NCBI RefSeq assembly: GCF_900129495.1
Contig: NZ_FQVX01000002.1
Span: 1,054,001-1,118,000, forward strand
DNA: 64,000 bases
Origin: Geodermatophilus nigrescens
GTDB taxonomy: Bacteria > Actinomycetota > Actinomycetes > Mycobacteriales > Geodermatophilaceae
Direction of reading: 5' to 3'
A model generated the notes under the pieces. The model ran no database searches and was not told where the DNA came from. It saw only the letters and a program-made list of their open reading frames with translations. This document shows positions 1 through 7,964 of this stretch, one piece after another. The first letter of the stretch is position 1. Each line of letters opens with the position of its first letter. Both the position numbers and the translations under genes were made by a program.

Positions 1-2688
1 CATCCGGTAGGTCGTGTCGAGGAAGATCCCGCGGCCCTCGGGCACGGTCGGGTGCCCCTCGAGCAGGTGCTCCAGCGCCGAGAGCCCCGAGTCGCCGGGG
101 TGCACGCCCTGCGAGGGCTGGGCGAGCTGCTGCGGGTCGCCGAGCAGGACGAGCGACTTCCCGGCCCGGGCGACGGCGACCGCGTTGGCCAGCGAGAACT
201 GCCCCGCCTCGTCGACGACGAGCACGTCGACGGCCTCGGCGAGGTCGGGCTGCGTCCAGAACCACGCCGTCCCGCCGACGAGCCGCACGTCGCCGTCGAC
301 GAGCCGCCGGGCGACGTCCTTGCCGTCCTTCGACCACTCGACGCCGGGCGCGCCGCACGCCTGGTGCTCGTCGCACTTCTGCAGCGCGGGCCGGTCGACG
401 GCCGACAGCACGTTGCCGATGACGGCGTGCGAGGTGGCCGTGACGCCGACCTTCTTGCCGGCGTCGAGCAGCGCGCGGATGAGCATCGACGCCGCACGGG
501 TCTTGCCGCTGCCGGGCGGGCCCTGGACGGCGAGCACCTCGCCGTCCAGGCGCAGCCCGATCCGGACGACGGCGTCGCCGGCCTGCTCGTCGGGACGACG
601 GCGGCAGTCGGCCGGCACCCGCCGCTCGAGCAGCGCCTGCCCGAGGCAGGGCGTGCCGGCGAGCACGTCGTCGGCGGTCGCGGTGATGGCGGCGCGCATG
701 CCCTTGTCGTCGAGCGGACCGCTCGGCCCGAGTGCGCGCGGCGTGGCCGGGGCCTTCGCCGTCTTGACGACGACGCGGCCCTCGGCGGAGTCGAGCGCGA
801 CGACGGTGCCGATGCCCGCCCGCTGGTCGACGTCGACCGCCGTGGACCCGACCGACAGCTTCGTGTCCTGCGGCGGGAAGCGGTACTCGTAGAACTTCGA
901 CCGCTTCTCCTGGCCGACCTCCACCGGAGCCCCCAGCCGGCCGAGCGCGGTGCCGTCCTCGACGAGCGCGTCGTCGTCCATCTCCTTGCGGGCGAAGAAC
1001 TCCCACCAGCCGGGGCGGGCCTCGCGGCGGTGCCACTGCACGAGGTCGCCGAGCAGGTCGTGCCCGGCGTCCTTGAGCCGGTCGACCAGCGCCAGCTCGG
1101 CCAGCTCGGCGTCGGTGCGCTCGACCGGGCCGGTGGCCTCCGACAGCAGCGGGCGGTCCTGGCCGCCGAACTCCCGCTCGAGCTCCTCGCGCTGGGTCTC
1201 CAGCCAGTCGTGCAGCTCGCGGGTGGAGTCGACGTCGTCCTTGTTGTAGAGCTCGATGTCGACGAGGCGCTGCGGGTCGCGGTCGGCGAGCCACTTCTCG
1301 TAGGCGATGACGCTGCCCATGGCGTCGGCGACGTCGCCGGTGTGCTCGCGGCCGTAGAACGCCTCGACCTTCTTGATCGAGTACGAGCCCTTGCTGATCC
1401 GCATCGACTGCTTGACGACGGGATAGAGGTCGACGAAGCGCTCGTTGCGCAGCAGCTCGTCGAGCTCGGCCTCGCGGACGCCGTAGCGGCCGGTCAGCCG
1501 CTTGAGCGCGCTGACCTCGTAGGCGGCGTAGTGGTAGACGTGCATGCCGCGGTCGGCGCGCCAGGCGTCGAGGATCAGGTCGATCAGGTCGGCGACCATC
1601 TGCTTCTCGGCGGCGGGGTCGTGCGCCCACAGCGCGGTGAAGCTGCCGTCGCGGCGGCCGATGCCGGCGAGGTACTCGAGGCCCGCGCCGTCGGCGGAGT
1701 GCGGGTCGCCCTCGAAGTCGAGGTAGAGGTCGCCGTCGCTGGGCTCGGGCAGCCGGAGCAGGCCGAGGCCCTTCGTGGGCGGCAGCAGGGTGCGGGTGGG
1801 GACGCCGGTGCGCCGCTCGCGCAGCTGCTCGCGGGCCTGCTCCTGCACGCGGGCGCGGGTGGCGGCGCCGATGCGGGCAGCTTTGAGCGTCTCGGGGTCG
1901 GCGCCGGCGAGCTGCTCGAGGGTGGTGATGCCGGCGGCACGCAGGGCGGCGCGGGTGTCGGCGCGCATGCCGGCGACGAGGCTGAGGTCGTCGGCGTCGG
2001 CCAGCTCGGCGGTGCAGCGCGGCTTCCACGAGCACTGGCTGCAGTACGGCACGGGGACGGGCGCGGTGGGCGGCGGGTCGGCGAGGAAGCCGGCCAGCTT
2101 GGCGCGGGCGCGGCGGGCGTAGGCGGCGACGTCGACCAGCCGCCAGGGGTTGGTGGCGCCGTCGCCGGTGACCACCCAGACGTGCTCGGGCGCCTTGCCC
2201 TGGAGGACGGCGAGGCGCTCGGCGTAGGTGGCCATCTGCAGCAGCGCCGGGACCTTGACGCGGCGGGCGAGCTTGGCGTCGGCGACCTCGTAGGACCAGG
2301 CGCCGAGGTTCGACGGCGTCGCGACCTTGAGGAGGAAGTCGGCGGCGCCGCCCCAGACGCCGTCGAAGAACGCGGCCTGGGCGATGACGTCGACGCCCTG
2401 CCGCATCGCCTGCACGGTGAGCGCCTCGGCCTCGCGGCGGCCGGCGGCGTCGAACCGGGTGGGGATGCGGACGACGCCGCGCCCCTCGGCCTCCAGCGCC
2501 GCGAGGTACTTCTCCTCGTGCTCGGTGCCGAGGTCGGCGATGAGCAGCGCGTGGTCGTCGGGGCCGCCGGCGAGGGGCTTGAGCCGGCCGTCGGCGACGG
2601 CGAGGTCGAGGGTCGTCACGTGCGCGCAGGCCTGGTGGCGGGTCAGGTCGGTGGGGCTCAGGACCAGGGAGCCGTCGGTGCGGTACAT
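1..2688 (-). CDS. TM0106-family RecB-like nuclease fused to SF1 helicase, C-terminus cut off by window edge
   Basis: The minus-strand frame opens with ATG at 2688 and stays open to base 1, so 896 codons are visible and the C-terminus lies outside the window. The N-terminal part has a RecB/Cas4-like nuclease layout with a YEVADAKLARR active-site stretch and a cysteine cluster (PYCSQCSWKPRC). A middle segment beginning YLDFEGDPH resembles the predicted RNase H-like part of this family. A superfamily 1 helicase domain follows, with Walker A GPPGSGKT and Walker B VLVVDEAGQF. Known members (TM0106 family) are predicted DNA-processing nuclease-helicases of unknown pathway. It is divergent from the DUF2510 gene at 2881. 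Family assignment is good; the biological role is not established. Confidence 0.85.
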   Translation of the reverse strand, partial: MYRTDGSLVLSPTDLTRHQACAHVTTLDLAVADGRLKPLAGGPDDHALLIADLGTEHEEKYLAALEAEGRGVVRIPTRFDAAGRREAEALTVQAMRQGVDVIAQAAFFDGVWGGAADFLLKVATPSNLGAWSYEVADAKLARRVKVPALLQMATYAERLAVLQGKAPEHVWVVTGDGATNPWRLVDVAAYARRARAKLAGFLADPPPTAPVPVPYCSQCSWKPRCTAELADADDLSLVAGMRADTRAALRAAGITTLEQLAGADPETLKAARIGAATRARVQEQAREQLRERRTGVPTRTLLPPTKGLGLLRLPEPSDGDLYLDFEGDPHSADGAGLEYLAGIGRRDGSFTALWAHDPAAEKQMVADLIDLILDAWRADRGMHVYHYAAYEVSALKRLTGRYGVREAELDELLRNERFVDLYPVVKQSMRISKGSYSIKKVEAFYGREHTGDVADAMGSVIAYEKWLADRDPQRLVDIELYNKDDVDSTRELHDWLETQREELEREFGGQDRPLLSEATGPVERTDAELAELALVDRLKDAGHDLLGDLVQWHRREARPGWWEFFARKEMDDDALVEDGTALGRLGAPVEVGQEKRSKFYEYRFPPQDTKLSVGSTAVDVDQRAGIGTVVALDSAEGRVVVKTAKAPATPRALGPSGPLDDKGMRAAITATADDVLAGTPCLGQALLERRVPADCRRRPDEQAGDAVVRIGLRLDGEVLAVQGPPGSGKTRAASMLIRALLDAGKKVGVTATSHAVIGNVLSAVDRPALQKCDEHQACGAPGVEWSKDGKDVARRLVDGDVRLVGGTAWFWTQPDLAEAVDVLVVDEAGQFSLANAVAVARAGKSLVLLGDPQQLAQPSQGVHPGDSGLSALEHLLEGHPTVPEGRGIFLDTTYRM

Positions 2689-2789
2689 CGAGACGGGACG
2701 TTCTCACGTGGTCGCCGTGATCGGCTGGTCCCTCGCCGGTGGGCACCGTCGCCGAGTCACAGCGCCCACACGCGGAGAGCGCCGTCCTC

Positions 2790-2816
2790 CCTTGGTGCCA
2801 GACACGCTCACCAAGG
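2790..2816. promoter_or_regulatory. 8-bp inverted repeat in divergent intergenic region
   Basis: CCTTGGTG at 2790-2797 is matched exactly by CACCAAGG at 2809-2816 across an 11-nt spacer. It lies in the 192-bp gap between two divergent genes, about 65 nt before the GTG start at 2881. It could be a regulator site or an RNA hairpin in the leader; the sequence does not decide between them. Confidence 0.35.
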
Positions 2817-2880
2817 CGCCTCAATGCGCGGAGGAGCGGCAAGGATGCGGACGCCCATTGCCGAAAGAAAGGAACAACCC

Positions 2881-3423
2881 GTGGGACTGCTCCGCAAGAC
2901 CGTGTCGCTCTCGACGTTCGGCCTGGTGTCCTTCCGGGACAAGGAGCAGCGCGCGACCCGCTACGCCCGTCAAACGCGCAACGCAGCTCGCGTACAGGTC
3001 GCCCAGCAGGCGATGGCGCTCGAACACCAGCGGCAGATGATCGCCCAGCAGGAACACATGGCGGTACAGCAGCAGGTCCAGGCATGGCACCAGCAGCAGG
3101 CGTGGCAGCAACAGGCCTGGCACCAGCAGCAGATCCACGCTCAGCAGGTTGCCCAGCAGATGCAGCAGCAGGGGCAGGGCACGATGCCGGCTGCGGGTAC
3201 GCCACAGGTCTCGTCCCCGGCACCCATGCCGCCGCAGATTCCTCCGGCGGCGCCGCACTCATCGCAGACGACGCCGCAGGCGTTGCCTTCGGCGCCGGTG
3301 CAGCAGGCGCAGTCGGGCCTGCAGCAGCTTCCGCCTGGCTGGTACCCCGACCAGATGAACGCCCAGTTCGTCCGCTGGTTCGACGGAGTCAGGTGGACAG
3401 AACACACGCAGCGTCGAGGCTGA
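2881..3423 (+). CDS. DUF2510 domain protein with glutamine-rich coiled coil
   Basis: A 180-aa protein. The GTG at 2881 is chosen because AAGGA sits 7 nt upstream and no better start follows. The N-terminus is short and basic; residues about 40-95 are a Gln/Ala/His-rich helix (repeated HQQQ and WQQQ) likely to form a coiled coil. A Pro/Ala-rich linker follows. The C-terminal 35 residues are a DUF2510 motif (PPGWYPD..., VRWFDGVRWTEHT), a short Trp-rich module common in actinobacterial envelope-associated proteins. No transmembrane segment is obvious, so the protein is probably cytoplasmic or peripheral. Function is unknown. It is followed closely by the ADP-ribosylglycohydrolase gene on the same strand. 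Confidence 0.8.
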   Translation: MGLLRKTVSLSTFGLVSFRDKEQRATRYARQTRNAARVQVAQQAMALEHQRQMIAQQEHMAVQQQVQAWHQQQAWQQQAWHQQQIHAQQVAQQMQQQGQGTMPAAGTPQVSSPAPMPPQIPPAAPHSSQTTPQALPSAPVQQAQSGLQQLPPGWYPDQMNAQFVRWFDGVRWTEHTQRRG

Positions 3424-3459
3424 CGGCGTCCCGGCTGACCGATCACGGAGACTGAGCCG

Positions 3460-4860
3460 GTGACGGCAGGACTGCACCGCTCGCACCGGGTGACCGGGGC
3501 GCTGGTCGGGTCGGCGGTGGGCGACGCGCTGGGGGCGCCCTTCGAGTTCGGCCCGCCCGGCGCGTTCTCGGCCCGCTTCCCCACGGCGGCCCGGGGTGCG
3601 GCGACGGAGATGTGCGGCGGCGGGTCGCTCGGGTGGGAGCCGGGCGAGTTCACCGACGACACGCAGATGGCGCTGCTGGTCGCGCAGTCGCTGGTCGAGC
3701 GGGGCGGGCTGGACGAGGCCGACCTGTTCGGCCGGTTCGCCGCCTGGGCCGCGGCCGGGCCGCCGGACATCGGCGTGCAGACGCGCGCGGTGTTCGAGTC
3801 GGGCCTGCCGTGGGACCGCGCGGCCGCGGAGCACTTCGCCCGGACCGGCCGGGCGGCCGGCAACGGCTCGCTCATGCGGACGACGCCGGCGGCAATCCGG
3901 TTCTCGCGCGACGGGACCGAGGCGACCGTGGACGCCGCCCGGCGCATCTCGGCCCTGACGCATGGCGACCCGGCGGCCGGCGAGGGCTGTGCCGTCCTCC
4001 ACGAGCTGATGCGGGTGGCACTCGACGGCGGCGACCCGCTGGCCGCCGCCCCTTCCGCCCTGTCGCTCGTCGCCGAGGAGCACCGCGACCGGTGGGCGAC
4101 GGTGCTGGCTCCGGACTGGGAGCCGTCCATGGCGACGGAGTCGAACGGCGCCGTGTGGCCGACGCTCGGGCAGGCGCTGTGGGCGCTGCGCACCGGCCGC
4201 GACTTCGCCGAGGTGCTGCGGCTGGTCATCGACCTCGGCGGCGACACCGACACGGTGGCGTGCGTGGCCGGCGGGCTGGCCGGGGCGGTGTACGGGATGG
4301 GCGGCATCCCGATGCGGTGGTCCTCCCCGGTGCACGGGACGGTGCCCGGGCACGGCGACCGGGTGTGGCGGCTGGCCGACCTGCAGCAGCTGGCCGCGGC
4401 GCTGGACGGTAAGCCGGTGCCGTCGTACGACCCCGGCGTCATCCCGCGGATCGGCCCGGTGGAGGTCCTGCCGGGGATCTGGGCGGGCAACCTCGACGGC
4501 GCGCGGTACTCGGACGAGGACTTCGCCGTCATCTCGCTGTGCCGGCTCGGTGAGCCGTTCCCGCACACCAACCACCGGATGTCCTACATCGCCGACAACG
4601 ACCACAACGTCGACCTCGACGTGATGCTCGCGGACGTCCTCGACGACCTCACCGCGCTGCACGCAGAGGGACACCGGGTGCTCGTGCACTGCCACGGCGG
4701 GGCGTCCCGCACCGGGCTGGTGCTGCGCGGCTGGCTGGTGCGCGAGCAGGGGATGTCGGTGGAGGAGGCGACGGCACACGTGGCCGAGCGCTGGCCCCAC
4801 CTCGGCCTGTGGAACGCGTCCTTCACCGCGGCGCTGGAGCGGTTGGCCGCCACCCGCTGA
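3460..4860 (+). CDS. ADP-ribosylglycohydrolase fused to protein tyrosine / dual-specificity phosphatase domain
   Basis: A 466-aa two-domain protein. Residues about 8-310 form an ADP-ribosylglycohydrolase (DraG/ARH) domain with the metal-binding signatures GSAVGDALGAPFE, GEFTDDTQMAL and GGDTDTVACVAGG, predicted to remove ADP-ribose from protein or nucleic acid. Residues about 330-466 form a cysteine phosphatase domain with the CX5R loop HCHGGASRTG (C411, R417). The GTG at 3460 is preceded by a GGAG sequence. The 37-nt gap from the DUF2510 gene allows co-transcription. A fusion of a de-ADP-ribosylating and a dephosphorylating domain suggests one protein that clears two modifications, or a phosphatase acting on ADP-ribose-derived phosphate. 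The substrate is unknown. Confidence 0.85.
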   Translation: MTAGLHRSHRVTGALVGSAVGDALGAPFEFGPPGAFSARFPTAARGAATEMCGGGSLGWEPGEFTDDTQMALLVAQSLVERGGLDEADLFGRFAAWAAAGPPDIGVQTRAVFESGLPWDRAAAEHFARTGRAAGNGSLMRTTPAAIRFSRDGTEATVDAARRISALTHGDPAAGEGCAVLHELMRVALDGGDPLAAAPSALSLVAEEHRDRWATVLAPDWEPSMATESNGAVWPTLGQALWALRTGRDFAEVLRLVIDLGGDTDTVACVAGGLAGAVYGMGGIPMRWSSPVHGTVPGHGDRVWRLADLQQLAAALDGKPVPSYDPGVIPRIGPVEVLPGIWAGNLDGARYSDEDFAVISLCRLGEPFPHTNHRMSYIADNDHNVDLDVMLADVLDDLTALHAEGHRVLVHCHGGASRTGLVLRGWLVREQGMSVEEATAHVAERWPHLGLWNASFTAALERLAATR

Positions 4861-4885
4861 CGCCCGAGGGGACGTCGCGCCACTT

Positions 4886-4917
4886 CCGGGCGGACCAGTT
4901 CTCCGCAGGCTGCCCGG
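4886..4917 (+). terminator. possible hairpin terminator after the hydrolase-phosphatase gene
   Basis: CCGGGC at 4886-4891 pairs with GCCCGG at 4912-4917, and GGA/TCC can extend the stem inward. It sits 25 nt after the stop codon and lacks a T tract, which is usual for GC-rich actinobacterial terminators. Confidence 0.35.
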
Positions 4918-4965
4918 ACACCGGATACTCCCGCGGTCGCACTCATCGACGAAGGGACCACATCG

Positions 4966-5907
4966 ATGCACCAGCCGGGAGGCGAGGGCCACCCTGGCGA
5001 TGGCCGACCCACGCCCGGCGGCTTTCCGCCGCCATGGACGCGGTCGGGTCCTCCGCCACCTCCCCCACCCCCCGTCTGGGGCCCGTCGCCCGGGATGCCC
5101 GCAGGCGCTCCGCCGTGGGGGCCGCCAGGGCCGCCCTGGGGTCCGCCGGGGATGCCACCTTCGGGACCGCCGCCGGGACCTCCTCCGGGATGGGGTCCGC
5201 CACCGGGTTGGGGCCCACCACCTCCCGGCGGACCGCAGCACGGCGGTCGTCCGTACTCGATCCTGGGTGCGATCGCCGCATCCGTGGTGGTGCTCCTCTT
5301 CATCGGTCTGCTCGTGAGCGCCGTATCCGGACCCGGCGACGCGCAAGAAGAAGCCGACGGCGTCCCGGTGCCGACCACCACCGCCATCGAGCCGCCTCAG
5401 CCCTCGCCGGAGGTGGCCCCCGAGCCTCCCGGATTCGGTGACGGCACCTACCTCGTGGGTGCCGACATCACCCCCGGCCTCTATCGCAGCGCCGGCGGCG
5501 GACTGTGTTCCTGGCAGCGGTTGAGCGACGTGAGCGGTGACATCGACGCCATCCTGGCCTCTGACTACTTCCTGGATGGGCAGGCTTACGTCGAGGTCCT
5601 GCCCACGGATGTGGCCTTCTCCACCGACGACTGCGGTCGCTGGACGCCAGCGGACTTCGCGGGCCCCGACGTCAGCACCGCCTTCCAGGACGGCACTTTT
5701 ATGGTCGGGAGCGACGTTCAGGCGGGTACCTACCGATCGACAGGAGGTTCCACCTGCTCCTGGCAGCGGCTGAGCGACCTCACGGGTGAGCTCGACGCAA
5801 TCATCGCCTCCGACTACTTCGTCGACGGACAGGCTTACGTCGAGGTCCTCCCCACCGACGTGGCTTTCCGGACCGATGACTGCGGCACCTGGAGCCGCAT
5901 CGCCTGA
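4966..5907 (+). CDS. Pro/Gly-rich membrane protein with two tandem extracellular repeats
   Basis: A 313-aa protein; ATG at 4966 with GAAGGGA about 8 nt upstream. Residues 1-95 are extremely Pro/Gly-rich (PPGPPWGPPG-like). One transmembrane helix follows (about 100-123, ILGAIAASVVVLLFIGLLV), then a Pro/Thr linker and two tandem copies of a roughly 70-residue domain. Each copy has the plan DGT-VG-D-G-YRS-C-SWQRLSD-SDYF-DGQAYVEVLPTDVAF-DDCG-W. Each repeat carries two cysteines, consistent with a disulfide outside the membrane. The topology suggests a cytoplasmic proline-rich tail and an exported repeat region. The duplication is internal and diverged at DNA level. Function is unknown. Confidence 0.8.
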   Translation: MHQPGGEGHPGDGRPTPGGFPPPWTRSGPPPPPPPPVWGPSPGMPAGAPPWGPPGPPWGPPGMPPSGPPPGPPPGWGPPPGWGPPPPGGPQHGGRPYSILGAIAASVVVLLFIGLLVSAVSGPGDAQEEADGVPVPTTTAIEPPQPSPEVAPEPPGFGDGTYLVGADITPGLYRSAGGGLCSWQRLSDVSGDIDAILASDYFLDGQAYVEVLPTDVAFSTDDCGRWTPADFAGPDVSTAFQDGTFMVGSDVQAGTYRSTGGSTCSWQRLSDLTGELDAIIASDYFVDGQAYVEVLPTDVAFRTDDCGTWSRIA

Positions 5908-5953
5908 TCGACATATGACCGGCGAGCCGCCGCCTCGCCACAACGGCGGTGCT

Positions 5954-5985
5954 GCAGAATTGATGCGCTAGCGCACCAATTCTGC
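5954..5985. promoter_or_regulatory. 32-bp near-perfect palindrome, probable autoregulatory operator
   Basis: The left arm GCAGAATTGATGCGCT (5954-5969) is matched by AGCGCACCAATTCTGC (5970-5985); only one of the 16 base pairs fails (A against C). It ends 16 nt before the GTG of the HTH gene at 6002, with an AGGAG ribosome site between. It is markedly AT-richer than its surroundings. The position and symmetry fit a dimeric HTH protein controlling its own two-gene operon. Confidence 0.7.
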
Positions 5986-6001
5986 AACCGAGGAGTCGCC
6001 C

Positions 6002-6682
6002 GTGCTGACCGTCGACGAGGCAGCGGCCCGGTTGGGCGTCAGCGCCCAGGAGGTGCGCCGGCTGGTCCGGACCGGGACCCTGCCGGCGGAGCGGATCGGC
6101 CGGACTCTGGTCCTCCCGGACGACGCGGTGGACGAGCGCGCCCGGATGCCCGTCGGCCCGGGCCGCCTCCTCGCGGCACCGACCGCCTGGGCGACCCTCT
6201 GGGAGCTGTCCGGCGAGCGCGCGGACTGGCTGGACCGGTCGGCCCGGTCCCGGGTCGCGGCGCGGCTCCGGTCCTCGGACGCCGAGCAGGTGGTGGCGGC
6301 GGCACGTGAGCGCGCCGACCGCCGGGAGCTGCGGGCACTCCCGGCGTACCGCGACCGGGTGTCCGCGGTGGAGGGCTTCGTCGCCTCGGGGCTGTCCGCG
6401 GCCGACGCGGTGGGAGCGGACATCGTCGCCGCCGGCGCGGCGGTCGAGGGCTACTGCACCGAGGGCACGCTCGAGCGACTCCGCCGGGACCTCGGCCTGT
6501 CGGACCGAGGGGAGCCGAACGTCGTCGTCCGCGTCCCGAGGTTCGCCGACCTGCCGCTGGCCGGCCGGCAGCACATGCCGGTGGCGGTGGTCGCCGTCGA
6601 CCTGGCCGAGTCCTCCGACGTCCGCACCAGGCGGGCAGGGCTGGACCTGCTCACCGCGGCGCTGGTCGCCTTTCGGGGATGA
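6002..6682 (+). CDS. excisionase-type HTH protein, putative antitoxin/regulator of adjacent nucleotidyltransferase
   Basis: A 226-aa protein; GTG at 6002 with AGGAG 6-10 nt upstream. Residues 1-42 are a MerR/excisionase-like winged HTH (LTVDEAAARLGVSAQEVRRL, then a turn and the GTLPAERIGRTLVLP wing). The remaining 180 residues are an uncharacterised alpha-helical region. Its stop overlaps the start of the next gene (ATGA, 6679-6682), so the two are translationally coupled. Together with the palindrome upstream, the arrangement resembles an autoregulated toxin-antitoxin pair of the AbiE type, though this HTH is not a classical AbiEi. The role as antitoxin is inference. Confidence 0.75.
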   Translation: MLTVDEAAARLGVSAQEVRRLVRTGTLPAERIGRTLVLPDDAVDERARMPVGPGRLLAAPTAWATLWELSGERADWLDRSARSRVAARLRSSDAEQVVAAARERADRRELRALPAYRDRVSAVEGFVASGLSAADAVGADIVAAGAAVEGYCTEGTLERLRRDLGLSDRGEPNVVVRVPRFADLPLAGRQHMPVAVVAVDLAESSDVRTRRAGLDLLTAALVAFRG

Positions 6683-7419
6683 CCGCTCCCGCGACGGTCG
6701 TCCTCCCGCCGCTGACCGGTGCGCTCGACCGGCTGTGGGACCTCGTGCTCGACATCGCCGCGCAGCTCGATCCGGCGGGCTGGGTGCTCGTGGGCGGGCA
6801 GATGGTCATGCTGCACGGGATCGCCGCCGGCCGGGCGCCCACCCGGGCCAGTCAGGACGTCGACGTGCTGGCCGACCTCCTCAGCGACCGGGCCGGCCTG
6901 AGCCGCTGCGTGCAGGCGGTGCGCCAGCTCGACCTGCGCCCGGAGCCGGACAGCACCGGCAAGGTGTACCGCTTCCGCCGCCAGGCCGACGGCGCCGTCG
7001 TCGACGTCCTGGCGCCCGACCACTCCCCGCCGCGCTGGTCGCTGCGGACCGCGGCCGGCGGGGACACCATCCAGATCGACGGCGGCCACCAGGCGCTGCG
7101 ACGGGCGACACCTCTCGCCGTCGTCAAGGGGAGCCGGTCGGCGACCGTGCCGGTACGGGACCTCCTGGGCGCGCTGGTGCTCAAGGCGGCGGCCTGGCAG
7201 ACCACCACCCGGGACCGCGCCCGGCACAGCGGCGACGCCGCCTTCCTCGCGAGCCTGATGAGCGACCCACTTGCCGAGCGGGCCCGCTTCGCCGGCAGCG
7301 ACCGCAAACGGCTGCAGCGACTCGACCGCGTGCTGGGGGATCCGGACGCCGCCGAGTGGCGGGCACTGGGCGACGCGGCCGACGACGGCTACGCCGTGTG
7401 GCGACTGCTCCTGGGCTGA
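6679..7419 (+). CDS. AbiEii-like nucleotidyltransferase, putative toxin of two-gene cassette
   Basis: A 246-aa protein that begins inside the stop of the upstream HTH gene. The N-terminal third has a nucleotidyltransferase-fold signature: VLVGGQMVMLHG, then R-x-SQDVDVLAD, where the two aspartates would bind metal, and VVDVLAPD as the likely third acidic strand. This pattern matches the MNT/AbiEii group, whose toxins transfer nucleotides to tRNA or other targets in type IV-like toxin-antitoxin systems. The conserved K in LKAAAW fits the AbiEii C-terminal region. Toxic activity and target are not shown. The gene is followed closely by a separately promoted DUF1330 gene. Confidence 0.75.
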   Translation: MTAPATVVLPPLTGALDRLWDLVLDIAAQLDPAGWVLVGGQMVMLHGIAAGRAPTRASQDVDVLADLLSDRAGLSRCVQAVRQLDLRPEPDSTGKVYRFRRQADGAVVDVLAPDHSPPRWSLRTAAGGDTIQIDGGHQALRRATPLAVVKGSRSATVPVRDLLGALVLKAAAWQTTTRDRARHSGDAAFLASLMSDPLAERARFAGSDRKRLQRLDRVLGDPDAAEWRALGDAADDGYAVWRLLLG

Positions 7420-7437
7420 GCCCCGGAGGCGCGTTGC

Positions 7438-7443
7438 TAGCGT
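7438..7443 (+). promoter_or_regulatory. TAGCGT -10 element, leaderless start of DUF1330 gene
   Basis: TAGCGT ends 6 nt before the ATG at 7450, so transcription would begin at or next to the start codon. There is no Shine-Dalgarno sequence in the correct position. The same motif recurs before the genes at 10260 (minus) and 53078. Confidence 0.5.
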
Positions 7444-7449
7444 CCGGCC

Positions 7450-7821
7450 ATGGCGATCGATCCCCGCGGTGCCGATCTCAAGCGCTTCCTCCAGGAGGAC
7501 CCGGGCGGCCCGGTGGTGATGCTCAACCTGCTCCGGTTCGCCGAGGGCGGGCGCGCGTCCTACGACAAGTACGCGAAGGCCCTGTCGGAGACGTTCCTCG
7601 CCCGCCACGGCGGCGAGGTCCTCTACGCGGGCAACGGCGGCACCCCGCTGGTGGCCGAGCAGGGGCAGGACTGGGACGCCGTACTGCTGGTCCGCTATCC
7701 CTCGCGCGAGGCGTTCAGCCGCATGGTGGCCGATCCCGAGTACCAGCAGTTCACGCACTTCCGCACCGAGGCGCTGACCGAGGCCGTGCTGCAGCCGACC
7801 ACGGAGTGGCAGCGCGGCTGA
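7450..7821 (+). CDS. DUF1330-like protein
   Basis: A 123-aa protein with a dimeric alpha/beta ferredoxin-like pattern: GGPVVMLNLLRFAEGG..YDKYAKAL, GGEVLYAGNGGTPL, WDAVLLVRYPSREAFSRMVADPEYQQ and FRTEALTEAVLQPT. These strands and the R-Y-P-S-R-E-A-F segment match DUF1330, small cytoplasmic proteins of unknown activity. It is probably leaderless from the TAGCGT element just upstream. It converges on the DUF4407 gene, with a hairpin between them. Confidence 0.8.
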   Translation: MAIDPRGADLKRFLQEDPGGPVVMLNLLRFAEGGRASYDKYAKALSETFLARHGGEVLYAGNGGTPLVAEQGQDWDAVLLVRYPSREAFSRMVADPEYQQFTHFRTEALTEAVLQPTTEWQRG

Positions 7822-7874
7822 TCCTCACCGGGCGCGGCTGCGCCGACGGGACGCGATGTCCCCCTAGAGACAGT

Positions 7875-7907
7875 CGTGCTCTGCCCCGTCACCGTGGGCA
7901 GAGCACG
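7875..7907. terminator. 12-bp perfect stem between convergent genes
   Basis: CGTGCTCTGCCC at 7875-7886 pairs perfectly with GGGCAGAGCACG at 7896-7907 across a 9-nt loop. It lies in the 143-bp gap between two convergent genes and can serve as a terminator for both. Confidence 0.75.
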
Positions 7908-7964
7908 AGCGTCCGGCAGGACACCACCCGAGGGGAGCGTCCAGGTGCGTGACCGGCGAGCCGG

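Noticed and set aside
5440-5895. Tandem DNA repeat that might indicate a recent duplication or assembly error
   Set aside because: The two copies are clearly diverged and encode a duplicated protein domain, so it is an old internal duplication.
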